A stretch of DNA of 64,000 nt from Favolaschia claudopus (GCA_037176885.1 JAWWNJ010000083.1:372001-436000); one strand, 5' to 3'. Shown: positions 21,469-33,531, counted from the stretch's first letter. A program made the numbers and translations. Notes: generated by a model not told the origin, from the letters alone.

Positions 21469-24400
21469 TCAGAACCGCGGCTGCACCAATCTAATGCCAC
21501 CCATCGACGACGACGACGGCGGAGACTCAGCCTCAGCCGTCATCGCCGACATCGCTTCCGGGCTCTCTCGCCCATCCCCATCTCGCTGCCAAAGACTCAC
21601 ACTCTCCTCCCTATCATCCTCCCCATTCGTCTTCGGATACCGCCTCGCCGACCGTCCCCGCCCCGACGACGTCGTCGAAATTGTGTCGAGATCCCGCATC
21701 GGCGGTGGCGGCGCGCCGTCTTCCCAGTTGGCCGAGCGCGCAGAATCAGTCACGCTGGGGAAACTCAGCAGCGTTCCGCTCTGCCTCTGCGTCGGGCTCC
21801 CCCTTACCTGCTGCTGCTGCAAATCCTCATTGAAGATGTCCCGGGAGTCTGCCCGCTTTGGCGCGGGGAACCGTCCCACTGGCGACATTGTCGGCGGCGC
21901 ACTTCGCACGGCGTGTTCGTTGCTGAAGGCTTCGGGCAGCGATAACGTTTGCTGGCGCATGGTAGAGGAGCTCTGTAAAGTGAGTGGTATCGGCGGGGCA
22001 TCGTCAAGGTCGGCGAGGAGCTGGTCCTGGCTCCCGTTGCGCGCGGGGCTGGGGCCCAGAGGCTCCGACTCGGTGCGGATCCGGGGCGGATAGCCGTCCG
22101 TGTCTGGCAGCGAATTCGAAGACGGCAGACCCGGTGAAAGTGCGGGTCGGTGCGTGTGGATCGCCGCATCGTCGCGTCGTGGCGTCCCGGGTCCCGTGGG
22201 GTGGTATTTGTGTACGACATCCTCGGCATCGAACTTGATGGTCGTGCGTTTTGCTATGCCCGCCACAGAGTCGCTGCGGTTACTCCGCGCGTCAAGGTCG
22301 GGCATGGGAGCGTCGTAGAGCTGATGCCGTTCTACGTTCCCACCGCCGCCGCCGCCGAGACGCGGATTCGTGGAGTTGGCGCGAGTGCGGTCGTACGGCG
22401 CCGCCGCGCCAGGCGGACGGCTCGACATGGACGCCTGCGACATGCGCCGTGCACTTCGTGCGCGAATGATACTTCCGACAGTGCCGAAGCTGCCACGGAG
22501 AGCGTCCATGCCTGGGTCTTCCACTCCGAGGACGCTCTGACAACCCCAATTCAGAATAAGATAGAAAAAATCGAAACAATGAGACTACCTTCTCTTCCAT
22601 AGTTTCCGTCTGACTCCGTGCAGCTTGAAGGAGAATCGTACTTCTCCGATCAAGTTTCGAGAGTTCCGTTGGATCGACTTTGGACATCTGGAGGATTGTG
22701 ATACCGACACAGATGACGAGGAAGCCCATGATGAGTGTGATGATGGATGCGACTGGCGCAGAGAGTCCTTTGAATAGGACTATAGTCGTTACAATAGAGA
22801 AAAACGTGACTGGGACAATATATTAGTCGAGAAGATCGTTCAACGTCCAAAAGGTACTCACAAATGACATAGTATGTGGGCGTAACTGAGAAAAAAGTCA
22901 GTTCGAATTTCGATGATACTTAGAGGCATGCATACCCATAGCTACGGACTAAATCAGTACCAAGTAAACCATGAACACGGAACGAACACACCAGTGTTGA
23001 ATAGCGCGAGCGCAACGTTCAGATAGTACACTTCGGTGATGAGGGTGATGGCGACAAAGCCGATTAGGAAGTAGATGAACCAGTGCTTGAACTGGTTATC
23101 GCCAGCCGCCGTCGTGACGATAGCAGACCCCAAGCCGGTGGTCACACTAACACTAATCCCCCCAATCATACTGCACACAAAAATGTACCACAGCATGCTC
23201 TTCTTGCCCCAGCGCGGCGCGGCGTAGAAGATGATGACCAGAGCAGCAATGATGAGGATGCCGGCGTAGACGAGGAAGCCGACGGAGAGAAAGAGTTTCT
23301 GGAAATCTTCGATCTGGCCGACAGCCTCTTCGGAGGGACCGTTGAGGGCGATGATGACTGAGCCGAGGATGGACAGCGTGCAGCCGAGCCAGCCGAAGAA
23401 TGTGAGTGTTTCTTTGAGGAAGATGGAGGATAGGATGGCGCAGACGACGACGGAGAGGGCGCCGAGGGGTGTTACAACAATCGCCTCGACGAAAGCATAG
23501 GCTGGAATCGGAAATTTAGCGATGTGAAAGAAATAAATGGCCAGGCGGAAGAAGAATACTCGGAGCATGAAGGCACACGAGCGAGACGGAAAAGAAGGGA
23601 TGTAAAAAAGGCGAAGGGCGAGGGAATGCGCAGGTCCACGAAGAAGATACACTTTGCTATGGCGCTTAGACACGTCTCCCATCCTTGCTATGGCGGATTA
23701 TGGGCGTTCATGAACATCAATATAGACGGCTATGGCCGTCCACGAGCCGCTGGATAGAAACCCAGACATGAATCAAGGAGCGACAATTACGCCACTTTCG
23801 CTTGGCACGCCACCGACGACAATCGCCCCAAAGAGGTCTGTTCACACACCGGCTTCGACGACGAGGGCGTTCGCCAGAGATATCAAACGGGATATCCCAA
23901 TGGGAATCACACTAGTTTCTTGCACTGCCAGCCAACAACGGATATCACCCCGACGGATGTCTGTTCGCACCCCAATGCAGGGAAGAGGCTCTGCTGACCA
24001 AAAGACGAGAGCGACCAACAGGCGGAAGCCAGCTCAAGCTCTGACTTGACGACTTGAAATAACAAGACACCCCACAAAAGATGGGAGGGGTCTTGAAATT
24101 CAGAATCCCCCATGGACGTCAAAGCGAAACAAGAGTTCTGTGCGCGAGCGTATCCAGATGTGAACGCGAAGGTGGCAATTACGCTAGCTTCGCTTGTATC
24201 GCCGGCCACCAGCGGACATAACCCCAATGACGTCTGTCCGCACACCATCTTCGAAGAGGGGGCTCGATTCTCCAGAGGCGGGGCAGCCAGCCTCCGGAAT
24301 ACATCCCGAATAGACCAGCTCGAAGCTCGACTCGAAATAACGCCAAACGCAGAGACGCTTGAAAGCCGAAACTTACCTGCAAAATTACATAGTTCTCCAA

Positions 24401-24822
24401 GAATCATCACTGCCCGTTCGTTAGCTTGATACTGAAGAACAGTCAATGCCACAACGCACTGATCATGCCTAACCACCATAGTGGCTACCCCGGGTCCCGT
24501 CAGTCTCTTCCGCAAAGTGGTGCGATACACCGCACTCACGGATTTGAGGTACGCCACACCTTCTCCTGCTGTGTGCCCCGCTTGCGCTCGTAGTAGCCCC
24601 TTCTTCTTGAATACAAAACTAGAGCCGATGAGGAGACCACTAGTTATGGCGAGGATAATGCCGACGACCTAAGAGACAGATGAATGAATGTTGTCATAGG
24701 TGCCTGGTAAGTAACATCGTTTCTTGACGCACTTTGAGATTTGAGCCAGCATGGAAGGACCCGTCGGACTTTGCGGATGAGGATGGCGACTCTGCGGCCC
24801 TTATGAGGGCTGTGACAGGCAT
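21469..24822 (-). CDS. NIPA-family magnesium transporter
   Basis: Spliced minus-strand gene. The ATG at 24822 gives MPVTALIRAAESPSSS, then the first span (VVGIILAITSGLLIGSSFVF, followed by KKKGLL), an exon with GEGVAYLKS, one ending GELCNFA, then YAFVEAIVVTPLGALSVVV, FFGWLGCTLSILGSVIIALN, YYLNVALALFNT and IITLIMGFLVICVGITILQM. These are NIPA (PF05653) hallmarks: nine-span Mg2+ carriers of the DMT superfamily at plasma membrane or endosomes. The last exon adds a 350-residue disordered cytosolic tail (Ser/Pro/Arg-rich, with a Gly run and QQQQ), usual in basidiomycete members. The intron between ELCNFA and YAFVEA is about 870 bp (about 23507-24380), far longer than all others here, and contains degenerate direct repeats. 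Confidence 0.88.
23780..24345. repeat. Three degenerate direct repeats inside a NIPA intron
   Basis: Units start near 23784, 23905 and 24170. Shared blocks include CAATTACGC...TTCGCTTG (units 1 and 3), CCCCAA/CCCCGA then GACGTCTGTCCGCACACC or GATGTCTGTTCGCACCCC (all three) and CCAGCTC(A/G)AAGCTC...GAAATAAC (units 2 and 3). They are diverged, so the repeat is old. Possibly a decayed insertion or expanded tandem. Confidence 0.55.
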
Positions 24823-26862
24823 TGGGGAGGAGGAGGAGGCGGGTAAGTTGGGGGGAAGGACAAGATTGGAGTTTCCAAATTCGGAAATCACCCGTTGATC
24901 CCTGTGACGTGCCTTATATTTCCGACACCACCACCACAACTGCCGTCGGAGGTGCCTCTGAAACTTGAATGGAATACTCGGAGAGATATCTGAACCTTCT
25001 GCGAAAAAATCTCTTCTCAACGATCCCTTGGTGACTGTGAAAAATTGACAAACTGGTCTGGACCTCGGTTGGTAGCTTTGGCGATATCTCTCGGTTACCT
25101 GTGAAACGTCGAGCCCAACTTCAAGATATCTCAGACGTCCCCAATCTTTCTACACATCTATCTGTCTGTTGGCTGCTACCTCAGAGATCTCCCCCTCCAT
25201 CGTGCATCAGTCGAGTCTCCTTGTGAACGCTAAACTTTTATCTTGCCGGGCGGTTTGCCGTTTTCATTTTTAGGGTTCTGTTCAAGGTTCTGTGTGTGTT
25301 TGCTGTACAGGACGTCTATCCTGAGCGTGGCGTCAGTTTAGTTCCCGGAGGCTGCGTCTGCGCGAGAACTCGGAAATCAATCCGCCAGACGTCTGTTAAA
25401 GGTTAAAGTCTGCCTCAAAATGTCCACTGGCAAACACTGGCATTTTTCACGCGTCCACACTGGCATCTTCATGCGTCCTCACTTTCACTTCGACTCTGGC
25501 ATTCCGACGTTGAGCGCCCTCCGCCCAAGGCCTTGAAACCTAAAAACACCGCACTGTCCGCCAAGCGCACAGCCTTGGCATGAATAATGCTGCATTACTT
25601 CCTCGACCCGAATTTCCGAGCCTGGGCTTTTTTTCCTATGTTGAGCCCTCCCCACGGTCCGCAAGTCGTGTACGGGGGCACTCATCAATCCCTTCATTCA
25701 TGCGCGAAACAGTAACTTGGAAGACAGAGGCTGCCGATTGTTTTCAAGATTTCGGTTCCTTCTGGGTCTCCAGAATGAATATGCTCAACTACTGAAACGA
25801 GATTCCATTAGGTTGCAACGATGACATTTGTCGCTTCTGTCGACGAAAACTGACGGACGCTGAGCTTCGTCTCGGTCAAAATACAAGGGATGAAGTGAAG
25901 TTAGCCGGAGAAGAGCTTCTCTGAAGAACAGGCGGAGGAAGAGCGAGACGGGCAGGGTTCGGATGGCGCTGCGACGAAACACTACAAATTAGTGAATCGG
26001 CGATGTTTCTTCTCAGTCGTGCTTGTCTGTTTCATGCGACCTCGAAGACTCATCTCGCGCGGAGGAACCTGCATGGATCGGAATTCGAGGATGGAATATG
26101 AGCAGCGGCGGTTGTGGTGACCGGTCGAGAGAAGGCGCTAGGAGCCAGAAACATCTCGAGTCAAAGGGTGAGCACACTGTCGTCGAATCAGAGGTCTGCG
26201 GCGACATATGTACTCGCACTCGACATCCCTCGCTTCACGGACGTCGGCATATTCCTTAACTGCCAACCAGCCATTGCCGCCCTCTCCTCCCCAAAGCCCC
26301 AACCTGGAGCCTTTTCGTGGTCTCTCGTGGATGTACAAAGGCCTGAGCAGGCCACAGTGTACCTTCGTCGTCGACACTGCAGATGTGCGGTACTTATCGT
26401 TTTCGTCGCCCCCTTCCTCCACACGCGCCCGATCCGCTTGTTCACGCATCGGCGCTCGCGATTGTATCGTTCAGCTTGCGCCTTCCTCCTCCGTATCCAT
26501 TTCGCATCATACATCTCAGAACAGTACGAACGTTCCGGCGCTGCGATCCTGTGGAAAAATCAACGCCGGCCGCATTTTTGTACCTCGAGAGGAGCTCGTA
26601 GCCCGCCGGAAGGGGAGCGCAACACAACTCGAAGACGAATAGCGAAGATGACCATACTCACCTAGAACTCTGCTCCTGATTTCACAATTTTACACCACGC
26701 CTCCTCGGCCCTCCTTCCCATACTTCCACGCACATGTACATTGTCTGGCTTGTATTATGGTACAGCCGTATCTTGTAAACTTGTCTCAGATGTGTCTTGT
26801 CTTAGACTAAATAGGAAACTTCCTCAAACGGCAGCGATCCTTCTTTGTTTCTTACTACGACC
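24823..26862. other. Large intergenic region
   Basis: About 2 kb. Several overlapping open frames at 26010-26660 on both strands have no recognisable domain and arise in GC-rich DNA. No RNA gene, transposon end or repeat recognised. It should hold the promoters of the NIPA and F-box B copy 1 genes. Confidence 0.5.
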
Positions 26863-28497
26863 ATGCACCGCGGTTTGCGCATTCCAGAGATTGTAGAGCT
26901 CATATGCGCAGCGGCTGCATCCTCGACGCTAGCTGCCCTTGCCAGGACCTGTCAGACCTTCCAGCCCCCAGCCTTGGCTTTTCTTTGGGAAACTCAATCC
27001 GAGCTGACGAATTTGCTGAAATGCTTACCTTCGGATGCCTGGGAAACATACCAATCTCCTCCCGGCAGCTATATCGTTGGTTTCGTGCGTTGCGCTCTCA
27101 GTCTTTTGTCCCATCTTTGGCTGAGTCTGCCTCAGCGTTTCCGACGACCAATTGCCGCTTCTGATTTAACAAGACTTCTATTTTACGCAGAAAAAGTCAA
27201 AACCCTGTTTGTTGAGCAGCAAGTCTCGTTCTCCTGGAGTATCTATGCCGCTCTGAGCCTTGCGCTCCCTGTATATCCATTGCTTCCCAACCTTCGCCAT
27301 CTGACTTGGCAGCCTAACGAACATGCATCCCCTTATATCCGAATGTTCGTTGGCCACAAACTGCGTTCGTTAGTCTTCGATCTTCAAGGTGGATCTGAGC
27401 TCGCTCCCGGGCATATCCTTCCTTACCTGACAGCTTTTCATCCGGAACTCACTTCCCTACACATCAATCCTGTCGTCTTTGGTACCCAATCCACGACAGC
27501 AATCACAGAGTCTATGTATTCAACAATCTGCAGCATGAGGCATCTCCGGGATTTGCATGTAGGCACGTTGGACGGCTCCACGATCTCGCACCTTGCGACC
27601 CTTCCCCATTTCCACAGTTTACATGTCGGCATTTTCCCCGAGCTGCCTAACGACTATAAAACCAAACTCGCGGCCACAGAGCCGGTTTTCACCGCTCTTC
27701 GTGACTTCAGGACCACTTCCAGATCGTTTTCGTCCATCTGCAGCTTCATGGAGATAATCGATTCAGCTGTTTTCACCGAACTCGCGCTCTCATTCGACTC
27801 CGAGATACCCATCGAAACCCACTCTTGGCAGACTTTCAATACACTGATGTGTCAGAAATTCTCCAAAAGCTTGAAAACCATAGACATCGGCGAGCGATTT
27901 TCCCTCGACCACGATATCCCCGATAGCCTTGACTGCATGATTTCAAAGGATGCTTTCCACCCGCTTCTTGCGTGCAGCCATTTGGAGGACGTCATGATCC
28001 AGACTATGCACGGGATACTCATTGACGACGATTTCGTTGAGAAGATTGCTGTAGCGTGGCCACAGCTGCGACAACTCGATCTCTCGCCCATGGGTCAGTC
28101 CGTGGAATACATTCCCTCGGTCACCATGATGGGCCTTGTACCTCTTGCACAACACTGCCGCTACCTCACATGTCTCACCATCGTCTTCGACGCTACCGTG
28201 CTTGATGCCCACGCCAAAGAGAAGCCCGGCGCTGGTATTTACAGTGAATCGCTTATTGAGCTTGACGTCGTCGAGTCACCCATATCCTCGCCTACCGCGG
28301 TAGCATCGTTTCTTTCTGCGATCTTTCCCAATCTGTGCAGCATCACGTCGCGCGATGGTGCCATGCGCAATATGGCAGTGGAGGATTGGCAGGAGGATAT
28401 CGAGAAGTGGCACTTGGTGAACGACACCATTCAAGTCTTTGTCTCAGCGCGAGCGCAGGAGCATCACTTACCAACCTGCCCCTCAGCCGAGTTGTGA
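26863..28497 (+). CDS. F-box protein, subfamily B copy 1
   Basis: Two exons, 26863-27084 and 27136-28497, 527 residues. The ATG at 26863 gives MHRGLRIPEIVELICAAAAS, followed by LAALARTCQTFQPPALAFLW, the F-box-like helices of this basidiomycete group. The 51-bp intron (27085-27135, gtgcgt...ctcag) is a multiple of three with no stop, so the whole gene also reads as one open frame; the same intron position is proven by paralogues at 31878-31926 and 60481-60536, where frame would otherwise break. After RFRRPIAASDLTRLLFYAEK come about 15 Leu-rich repeats, with the conserved ESPISSPTAVASFLSAIFP near the end. Probable SCF substrate receptor. Confidence 0.87.
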   Translation: MHRGLRIPEIVELICAAAASSTLAALARTCQTFQPPALAFLWETQSELTNLLKCLPSDAWETYQSPPGSYIVGFVRCALSLLSHLWLSLPQRFRRPIAASDLTRLLFYAEKVKTLFVEQQVSFSWSIYAALSLALPVYPLLPNLRHLTWQPNEHASPYIRMFVGHKLRSLVFDLQGGSELAPGHILPYLTAFHPELTSLHINPVVFGTQSTTAITESMYSTICSMRHLRDLHVGTLDGSTISHLATLPHFHSLHVGIFPELPNDYKTKLAATEPVFTALRDFRTTSRSFSSICSFMEIIDSAVFTELALSFDSEIPIETHSWQTFNTLMCQKFSKSLKTIDIGERFSLDHDIPDSLDCMISKDAFHPLLACSHLEDVMIQTMHGILIDDDFVEKIAVAWPQLRQLDLSPMGQSVEYIPSVTMMGLVPLAQHCRYLTCLTIVFDATVLDAHAKEKPGAGIYSESLIELDVVESPISSPTAVASFLSAIFPNLCSITSRDGAMRNMAVEDWQEDIEKWHLVNDTIQVFVSARAQEHHLPTCPSAEL

Positions 28498-28585
28498 ATT
28501 CATACGAGTTTGCTTATCAAGAAGAAAAAGTATTTGTACAGTATGGGTAGTGTAACAGGAGTCAGTCACTGACAGAACACCGCCG

Positions 28586-30193
28586 TCATTCTGACAACCC
28601 AAAATATTCAGGTGGTAAACCCGTCCAAGGTGAAGGGGTATAAGAGGCGTCGCTCTGAGCAAGCGAAGAAATAGAAATATGTAAACCTTGCGATGCATAG
28701 AATCGAGTCTCAGATGGGGACAGACGCGGAATCATAGAATTGCTGCGAAACTCTTCAAAGGCGAGACTGAGACGCTTTAACCGACATGTGGAATGCACCC
28801 GAGCTGAAAGAAACGCGTTCAAAATGTGTTTGCTCAATTTTAGAATGTCAAAAATTTCCAGCTCTTGCAATCGGGGGCACACATCTTGATCCGTGAGGAG
28901 TTCCAGAAACGGAACCGTGCCACACGAGTCCAACGAGTCCCAATCGCCCCAGCCTGCGGGATCGGATGGGGCACGAGCGTCGACCACAAGACGAGTGAGA
29001 GCAGTGAAAGCTCGGAAAGTCTCGAGCAGCGCTTGGGTATGAAAGGAGTCCAGGTGGATCGCGAGATCCTGGACCAACGGATACCTCGCAGCGACAGAGG
29101 CAAGGGAGAATTCATCCAGTTCAGATTCGACATTTTCTATTGGAAGATGGAAACGGCGGAGCTTTGGCATCGACACGCAGTCGGCAATGTACCTCAAGTG
29201 CGACTGCGACCAGACCACGCCCCGGATGGGGAGGGTAAACGACTCTAGGAAGGGTAGTGCGACCGGTGACACACGGCCAGCCGGAGGTCTCTCAGTCGAG
29301 AGGGCAACATGCAATGACACGAGCTGTGGGCACCTTCCTAGCAGAGGGATCATATTGCTGATAGTAATAGAAAAATCATTGGACGTGATTTGAGCGGACT
29401 GTACCACGAGATGGGTGAGTTGTTGCCATCCAATTGGAAGATTGGGCACAAGATTCAGGTCGGAATCTGAACACAGGGAGACTGATCGTAGGTGTTGGCC
29501 GTTCAAAAAATTTGAGCTGAGGTGGGAAAGGTTTGAGAGATCTCCCGTGATTCTGAAGGAGCGCAGGTGCGGGGGCTCGATTTCCGCGAGAGCTTGGGCT
29601 GTTTCGCGGGTCATGTCGGCAAACATTATGTTCTGCCACTGCGAAGAGGATCTTGCCAGAACTGCGACCAGAGCTTCCGTCTTGCGATCTGAATCCGGTG
29701 GTGCACCCCATCCCCAGATACCCCCAACGCAAACCGAGAGCGACAGAGAAGAGGCCGCCGCGCGGTTCAGCCATTGCTCGACCGCAGCAGTGCGCGTCTC
29801 CGATTTGGCCACGATGAAATCGGTATGGATATGGAGAGACGCCCAGAGTCTCGGCATAGACAGTGCAGCTGTCCTCCAAGCGCTGCAAATCCTGCAGACT
29901 AGCAAGGGAGCTTCCTGCGCGCTCATCACAGCGTTTCTGGTGCTAGGAAGACATTCAAGAAATATGGTTTCAAGGATGTCCATGGGAAGACGTCGAGGAT
30001 GGGATATCAAGGCTTTGCGAGGTTCAATGTATGCCAAAATTTTATCCCGCTGCTCAGAAAGCTCGCGGATACGCTCGTCGATTCGTGCTAACTCTGCGGT
30101 GCGCGAGAGAAGGTCAGATTTAATCTGGTCAATCTCGTCGTCGGTAGGGACATAGTTGGTTCCAAAGCGATCCGCAAACGGTGACTCTTCCAT
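28586..30193 (-). CDS. F-box protein, subfamily A copy 4
   Basis: Single exon, 535 residues, ATG at 30193 (MEESPFADRFGTNYVPTDDE). The frame is open further upstream to 30364, but paralogues start here. Coiled coil IDERIRELSEQRDKILAYIE, F-box SHPRRLPMDILETIFLECLP, LLVCRICSAWRTAALSMP, PRLWASLHIH, then Leu-rich repeats. It is closest to copy 5 (37049, opposite strand): long identical blocks such as PSTRNAVMSAQEAPLLVCRI. It is the only subfamily-A gene without a TTAGGG-type element upstream. Its 3' end faces B copy 1, 88 bp away. Confidence 0.9.
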   Translation of the reverse strand: MEESPFADRFGTNYVPTDDEIDQIKSDLLSRTAELARIDERIRELSEQRDKILAYIEPRKALISHPRRLPMDILETIFLECLPSTRNAVMSAQEAPLLVCRICSAWRTAALSMPRLWASLHIHTDFIVAKSETRTAAVEQWLNRAAASSLSLSVCVGGIWGWGAPPDSDRKTEALVAVLARSSSQWQNIMFADMTRETAQALAEIEPPHLRSFRITGDLSNLSHLSSNFLNGQHLRSVSLCSDSDLNLVPNLPIGWQQLTHLVVQSAQITSNDFSITISNMIPLLGRCPQLVSLHVALSTERPPAGRVSPVALPFLESFTLPIRGVVWSQSHLRYIADCVSMPKLRRFHLPIENVESELDEFSLASVAARYPLVQDLAIHLDSFHTQALLETFRAFTALTRLVVDARAPSDPAGWGDWDSLDSCGTVPFLELLTDQDVCPRLQELEIFDILKLSKHILNAFLSARVHSTCRLKRLSLAFEEFRSNSMIPRLSPSETRFYASQGLHISISSLAQSDASYTPSPWTGLPPEYFGLSE

Positions 30194-30515
30194 GGACAAA
30201 GAAACTGGATGGTAGCAAGTAAGCGCAAAATGGGATGGACTGTGGTTTGACTGTGGTGTGGAAGGAGAGGTGAGGAAAATACACGCCCACGTGCGTTGAT
30301 TGGAATTCGTCTCGGGATTGAAGTTTTGAATACGGCCAGCGACCATGTATTTCGAAGTAGACATGGGTGGATGAATCGTATTAGTACACTACGATAGGTG
30401 ATACATAGTTCGTACAGTACTGAATTTGCTACATTATGTGAAACATGAAGAAAAATTGGATTAATCATACAGTCCGAGTCGTCACCGTCAGGCGAGAAGC
30501 AGACTCGGAATGATA

Positions 30516-32151
30516 TCACTCCGTGTCCATCGCAGATCCAAGTGTTTGGATACAGTGCTCCTGCGCTCGGGCAGCGGCAATGACCTGAACCAAGCCGCCC
30601 ACCGAGTCCCACCTCTCCACATACTCCTCCCAGTTAGGAATCATCTCGTTCCGTTCCTCATCGCCGCGCGACACCACGCGCTCCAACTTGGGGAAGATCG
30701 CGGAAAGGAAGGAGGCCACTGCGGCGGGAGAGGATATGGGCGACTCGGCAACGTTGAGCTCGCAGAGCGACTCGCTGCTGATGCCGTTGCCGGGCTTCCC
30801 CTTTGCGTGAGGGTCGAGGGCGGTCGCGTCCAAGGTGATGGTGAGGGAGGTGAGGGAGCGACAGTGCTGCGCCAGGGGGATGAGGCCGGGGAGAGTAGTC
30901 CGAGGGACATATTGTGAACAGTGGAATTTAGGGGAGATGTTGAGTATTTGGAGACGTGGCCACGCTTCTGATATTTTGCGGATGAAGTCGTCGTCGATGG
31001 TGATACCGTATCCGATTTGCAGGATGACCGCCGTCAAGTTAGGGCATGCGAGGAGGGGGTGGAAAGACTCCTGGCGGATCATACGGCTGGGGTCATCGGG
31101 GGCGTCGTCCTCATATACGAACCGCTCGGTGAAGGCCAGACCTTGGAGAGTCTGAGAAGACTTCCGGGCAATGATAGTGCTCAGAGTTTGCCATTCTTCG
31201 GGCTTGGCGTAACTGTCGGAGGCGAACCCGAGAATGAGCTCGGTGAGGGCGTCTGCCACTGCGTCCATTGACAGAAAGTTGCTGATGGACGCCGGGGAAT
31301 CGGAGAAGGTAGTGAATTTGTGGAGGGAGGTAAAAGCGGGTCCAGCGGCTGCGAGCTGGGCCTGAATGTCGTCTGGTAGCTGAGGGAAGCTGCTCACTTC
31401 TAGATGGCTCAGATGGGGAAGCTGAGCAAGATGAAGCATGGTAGGACCATCCAAGCTGGGTAGTTTCAAGTCCTGGAGGCGATTCATACCACGGATAGCA
31501 GAATACATCGCCTCCTTCCAAGAGGGGTCTTGAACGAAATAGATGGGACCTATTTCGACGCAAAGCAGATCGGGGTGGAAATCCCTCAAGTAGGGGAGAA
31601 GATGGAAGCCAAAGAGCTGAGGAAGCTCCGGGTCAAGAGTTACCGAGCGCAACTTCTGGCCGACGAACATTCGGATGTGCGAGTACGCCTCCTCCGGGGG
31701 TTTCCAAGTCAAGTGGCGAAGATTGGGAAACAATGGCAACGCGGGCAGCGCAAAGCTCAACGCCACATAGACGGTCCAATGAACCGAGTGCGGCTTCTCG
31801 ATATAGAGGTTTTTCACCTTTTCCGCGTGCAAGACGAGTCTGGACAAATCGGAGGAGGTGATTGGTCGCCGAAAACGCTGCATGAAATGGAGTGAAAGAA
31901 AGAAAGAAGACAGCAGCACAACGCACAATGACAGTATTAGTCGTAGCACCGACCGTCTCCTGAGCTTCCTCCAGGGCATCGGACGGTAGACATTTCAACA
32001 AGCTCGTTAACTGTTTTTGGGTCGCCCAAAGAACGGCTAGCGCAGGAAGTTGAAAGCTTTGACATGTTCTGGCAAGTGCAGCAAGGGCCGGGAATTCAGT
32101 CGCTGCACATATAAGCTCTACAACCTCTGGGATGCGCAAGGCACGGTGCAT
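30516..32151 (-). CDS. F-box protein, subfamily B copy 2
   Basis: Exons 31927-32151 and 30516-31877, 528 residues. The 49-bp intron (31878-31926) begins gtgcgttgtg as in copy 1. MHRALRIPEVVELICAATEF, LAALARTCQSFQLPALAVLW, QKQLTSLLKCLPSDALEE, then RFRRPITSSDLSRLVLHAEK and Leu-rich repeats to ESPISSPAAVASFLSAIFP. Same strand as A copy 4, which lies downstream. Probable SCF adaptor. Confidence 0.88.
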
Positions 32152-32246
32152 GGTGGGGGTAAGAGGCACAAGCTGAGAACGCGGTCATGTGACGGTACGT
32201 TGTTTGCTCCAAATAAGTTTATTTAATCCAAATAAACAAAGGCGGG

Positions 32247-32254
32247 TATATAAA
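32247..32254 (+). promoter_or_regulatory. TATA box of ferritin-like gene
   Basis: TATATAAA lies 93 bp before the ATG at 32347, followed by a C/T-rich stretch, the usual architecture of a strongly induced fungal promoter. Confidence 0.6.
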
Positions 32255-32346
32255 GGGGTGCAATTTTTGCAGTACTCCAGCCTCTCTTTCTCTTCCGTAC
32301 CACCACCACACTCGTTGCCTCACCCCCGCCTTCATTTCTATTCAGT

Positions 32347-33531
32347 ATGATATACTCTGTCGCCGTCGCGTTCCTCACCACCCTCTGCTTCTCCAAATTC
32401 ACCAATGCCGCTCCGACTCGGCGAGGTGTCTCCGGTGCGTCCAATGCATCTCGCCGTGTGTGTTTTGTCTCATCTCACCTCGCCCGTTGCAGATCCACAA
32501 GTTCTGAACTACGCGCTGACGCTCGGTAAGATTCCAGTCCGATTCGCGACGAAACAGCAGACTTACGCGTCGAACGCATCACAGAGCACCTGGAGTCGAC
32601 GTTCTACCAGCAAGGCCTCGCCAAGTTCTCCGCTTCCGACTTCAAGAATGCTGGCTTCCCCGACTGGGTGCGCGGCCGATTCCAGCAAATCAGCGACCAC
32701 GAGGCCACCCATGTCAGCTTCCTTTCGACCGCTTTGACCACCGCTGGCGCCGAAGCTGTCGCGCCCTGTGAATACAACTTGTCAGTAAATCTCATCTTCG
32801 TGCAATATCGCCTAGCTGACCGAATTGATACCAGCCCTCTCACCGACGTCCATTCGTTTGTCGACTCCAGCATCATACTCGAGGGAGTCGGGACGGCGGC
32901 GTACACGGGCGGCGCGCAGCTTATAGACAACAAAGTGAGCCGTCTGCCAATTTGCTTCAGACTGGTTCTAATCCTTGACCCAGGGCTACCTCACCGTCGC
33001 GGCGAGCATTCTTGCCGTGGAGGCGCGCCACACAGGTACGAGCTTGACCATTCTTCTTACGAACGCCTTCCTCACCTCGCATCTTTCGTAGCCTGGTTAG
33101 ACGCCGCCGTCAACAGAAGGAACCCATGGAACACCGCGTTCGACACGCCTCTCACCCCGAACCAAGTCTACACCCTCGCCAGCGGCTTCATCAAATCATG
33201 CCCCACCGGCAACGCCCGCTCCCTCCCCACCCTCACCGCCTTCCCGTCCCTTACCGTCGCCGACGACGCGCATCCCGGCAGCAGCACGACGCTCACCTTT
33301 AACGCACCTGCCTCGCCACCACAGTTGTTTGCGGCGTTCATCTCTGGCGTTGGAGCGCCAGTTTTCGTGCCCATTGAGAGCGGGTCGAACAAAGTCGAGG
33401 TTCCTCGTGATCTGATTGGAGTGGTGTATTGCGTGGTGACGAAGGATGGGAAGCGGGTTGATGATAGCACGACGGTGGCGGGCCCGGCGATTCTTAACTT
33501 TGGGTTTGATTCCAGAGGGCAGACGGTTTGA
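32347..33531 (+). CDS. Rds1-type secreted ferritin-like domain protein
   Basis: Six exons join in frame: 32347-32434, 32493-32525, 32585-32780, 32835-32934, 32984-33035 and 33092-33531; 302 residues. A signal peptide (MIYSVAVAFLTTLCFSKFTN followed by AAP) leads to a ferritin-like four-helix domain (PF13668): LNYALTLEHLESTFYQQG, QQISDHEATHVSFL, IILEGVGTAAYTGGA and ILAVEARHTAWLDAAVN. The Glu and His residues in these helices are the expected di-metal ligands. The C-terminal 110 residues form a beta-rich domain with no name I know. Fungal Rds1 relatives respond to stress and development; the enzyme activity is unknown. Convergent with the DOPA dioxygenase gene. Confidence 0.9.

Noticed and set aside
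26010..26665. Overlapping open frames up to 183 codons on both strands
   Set aside because: Composition is Arg/Ser/Pro-rich in all frames, as expected for GC-rich non-coding DNA; no domain, no splice pattern, no start context.
30194..30364. Upstream in-frame extension of F-box A copy 4 (57 codons)
   Set aside because: No similarity to paralogues; the ATG at 30193 aligns with the family start.
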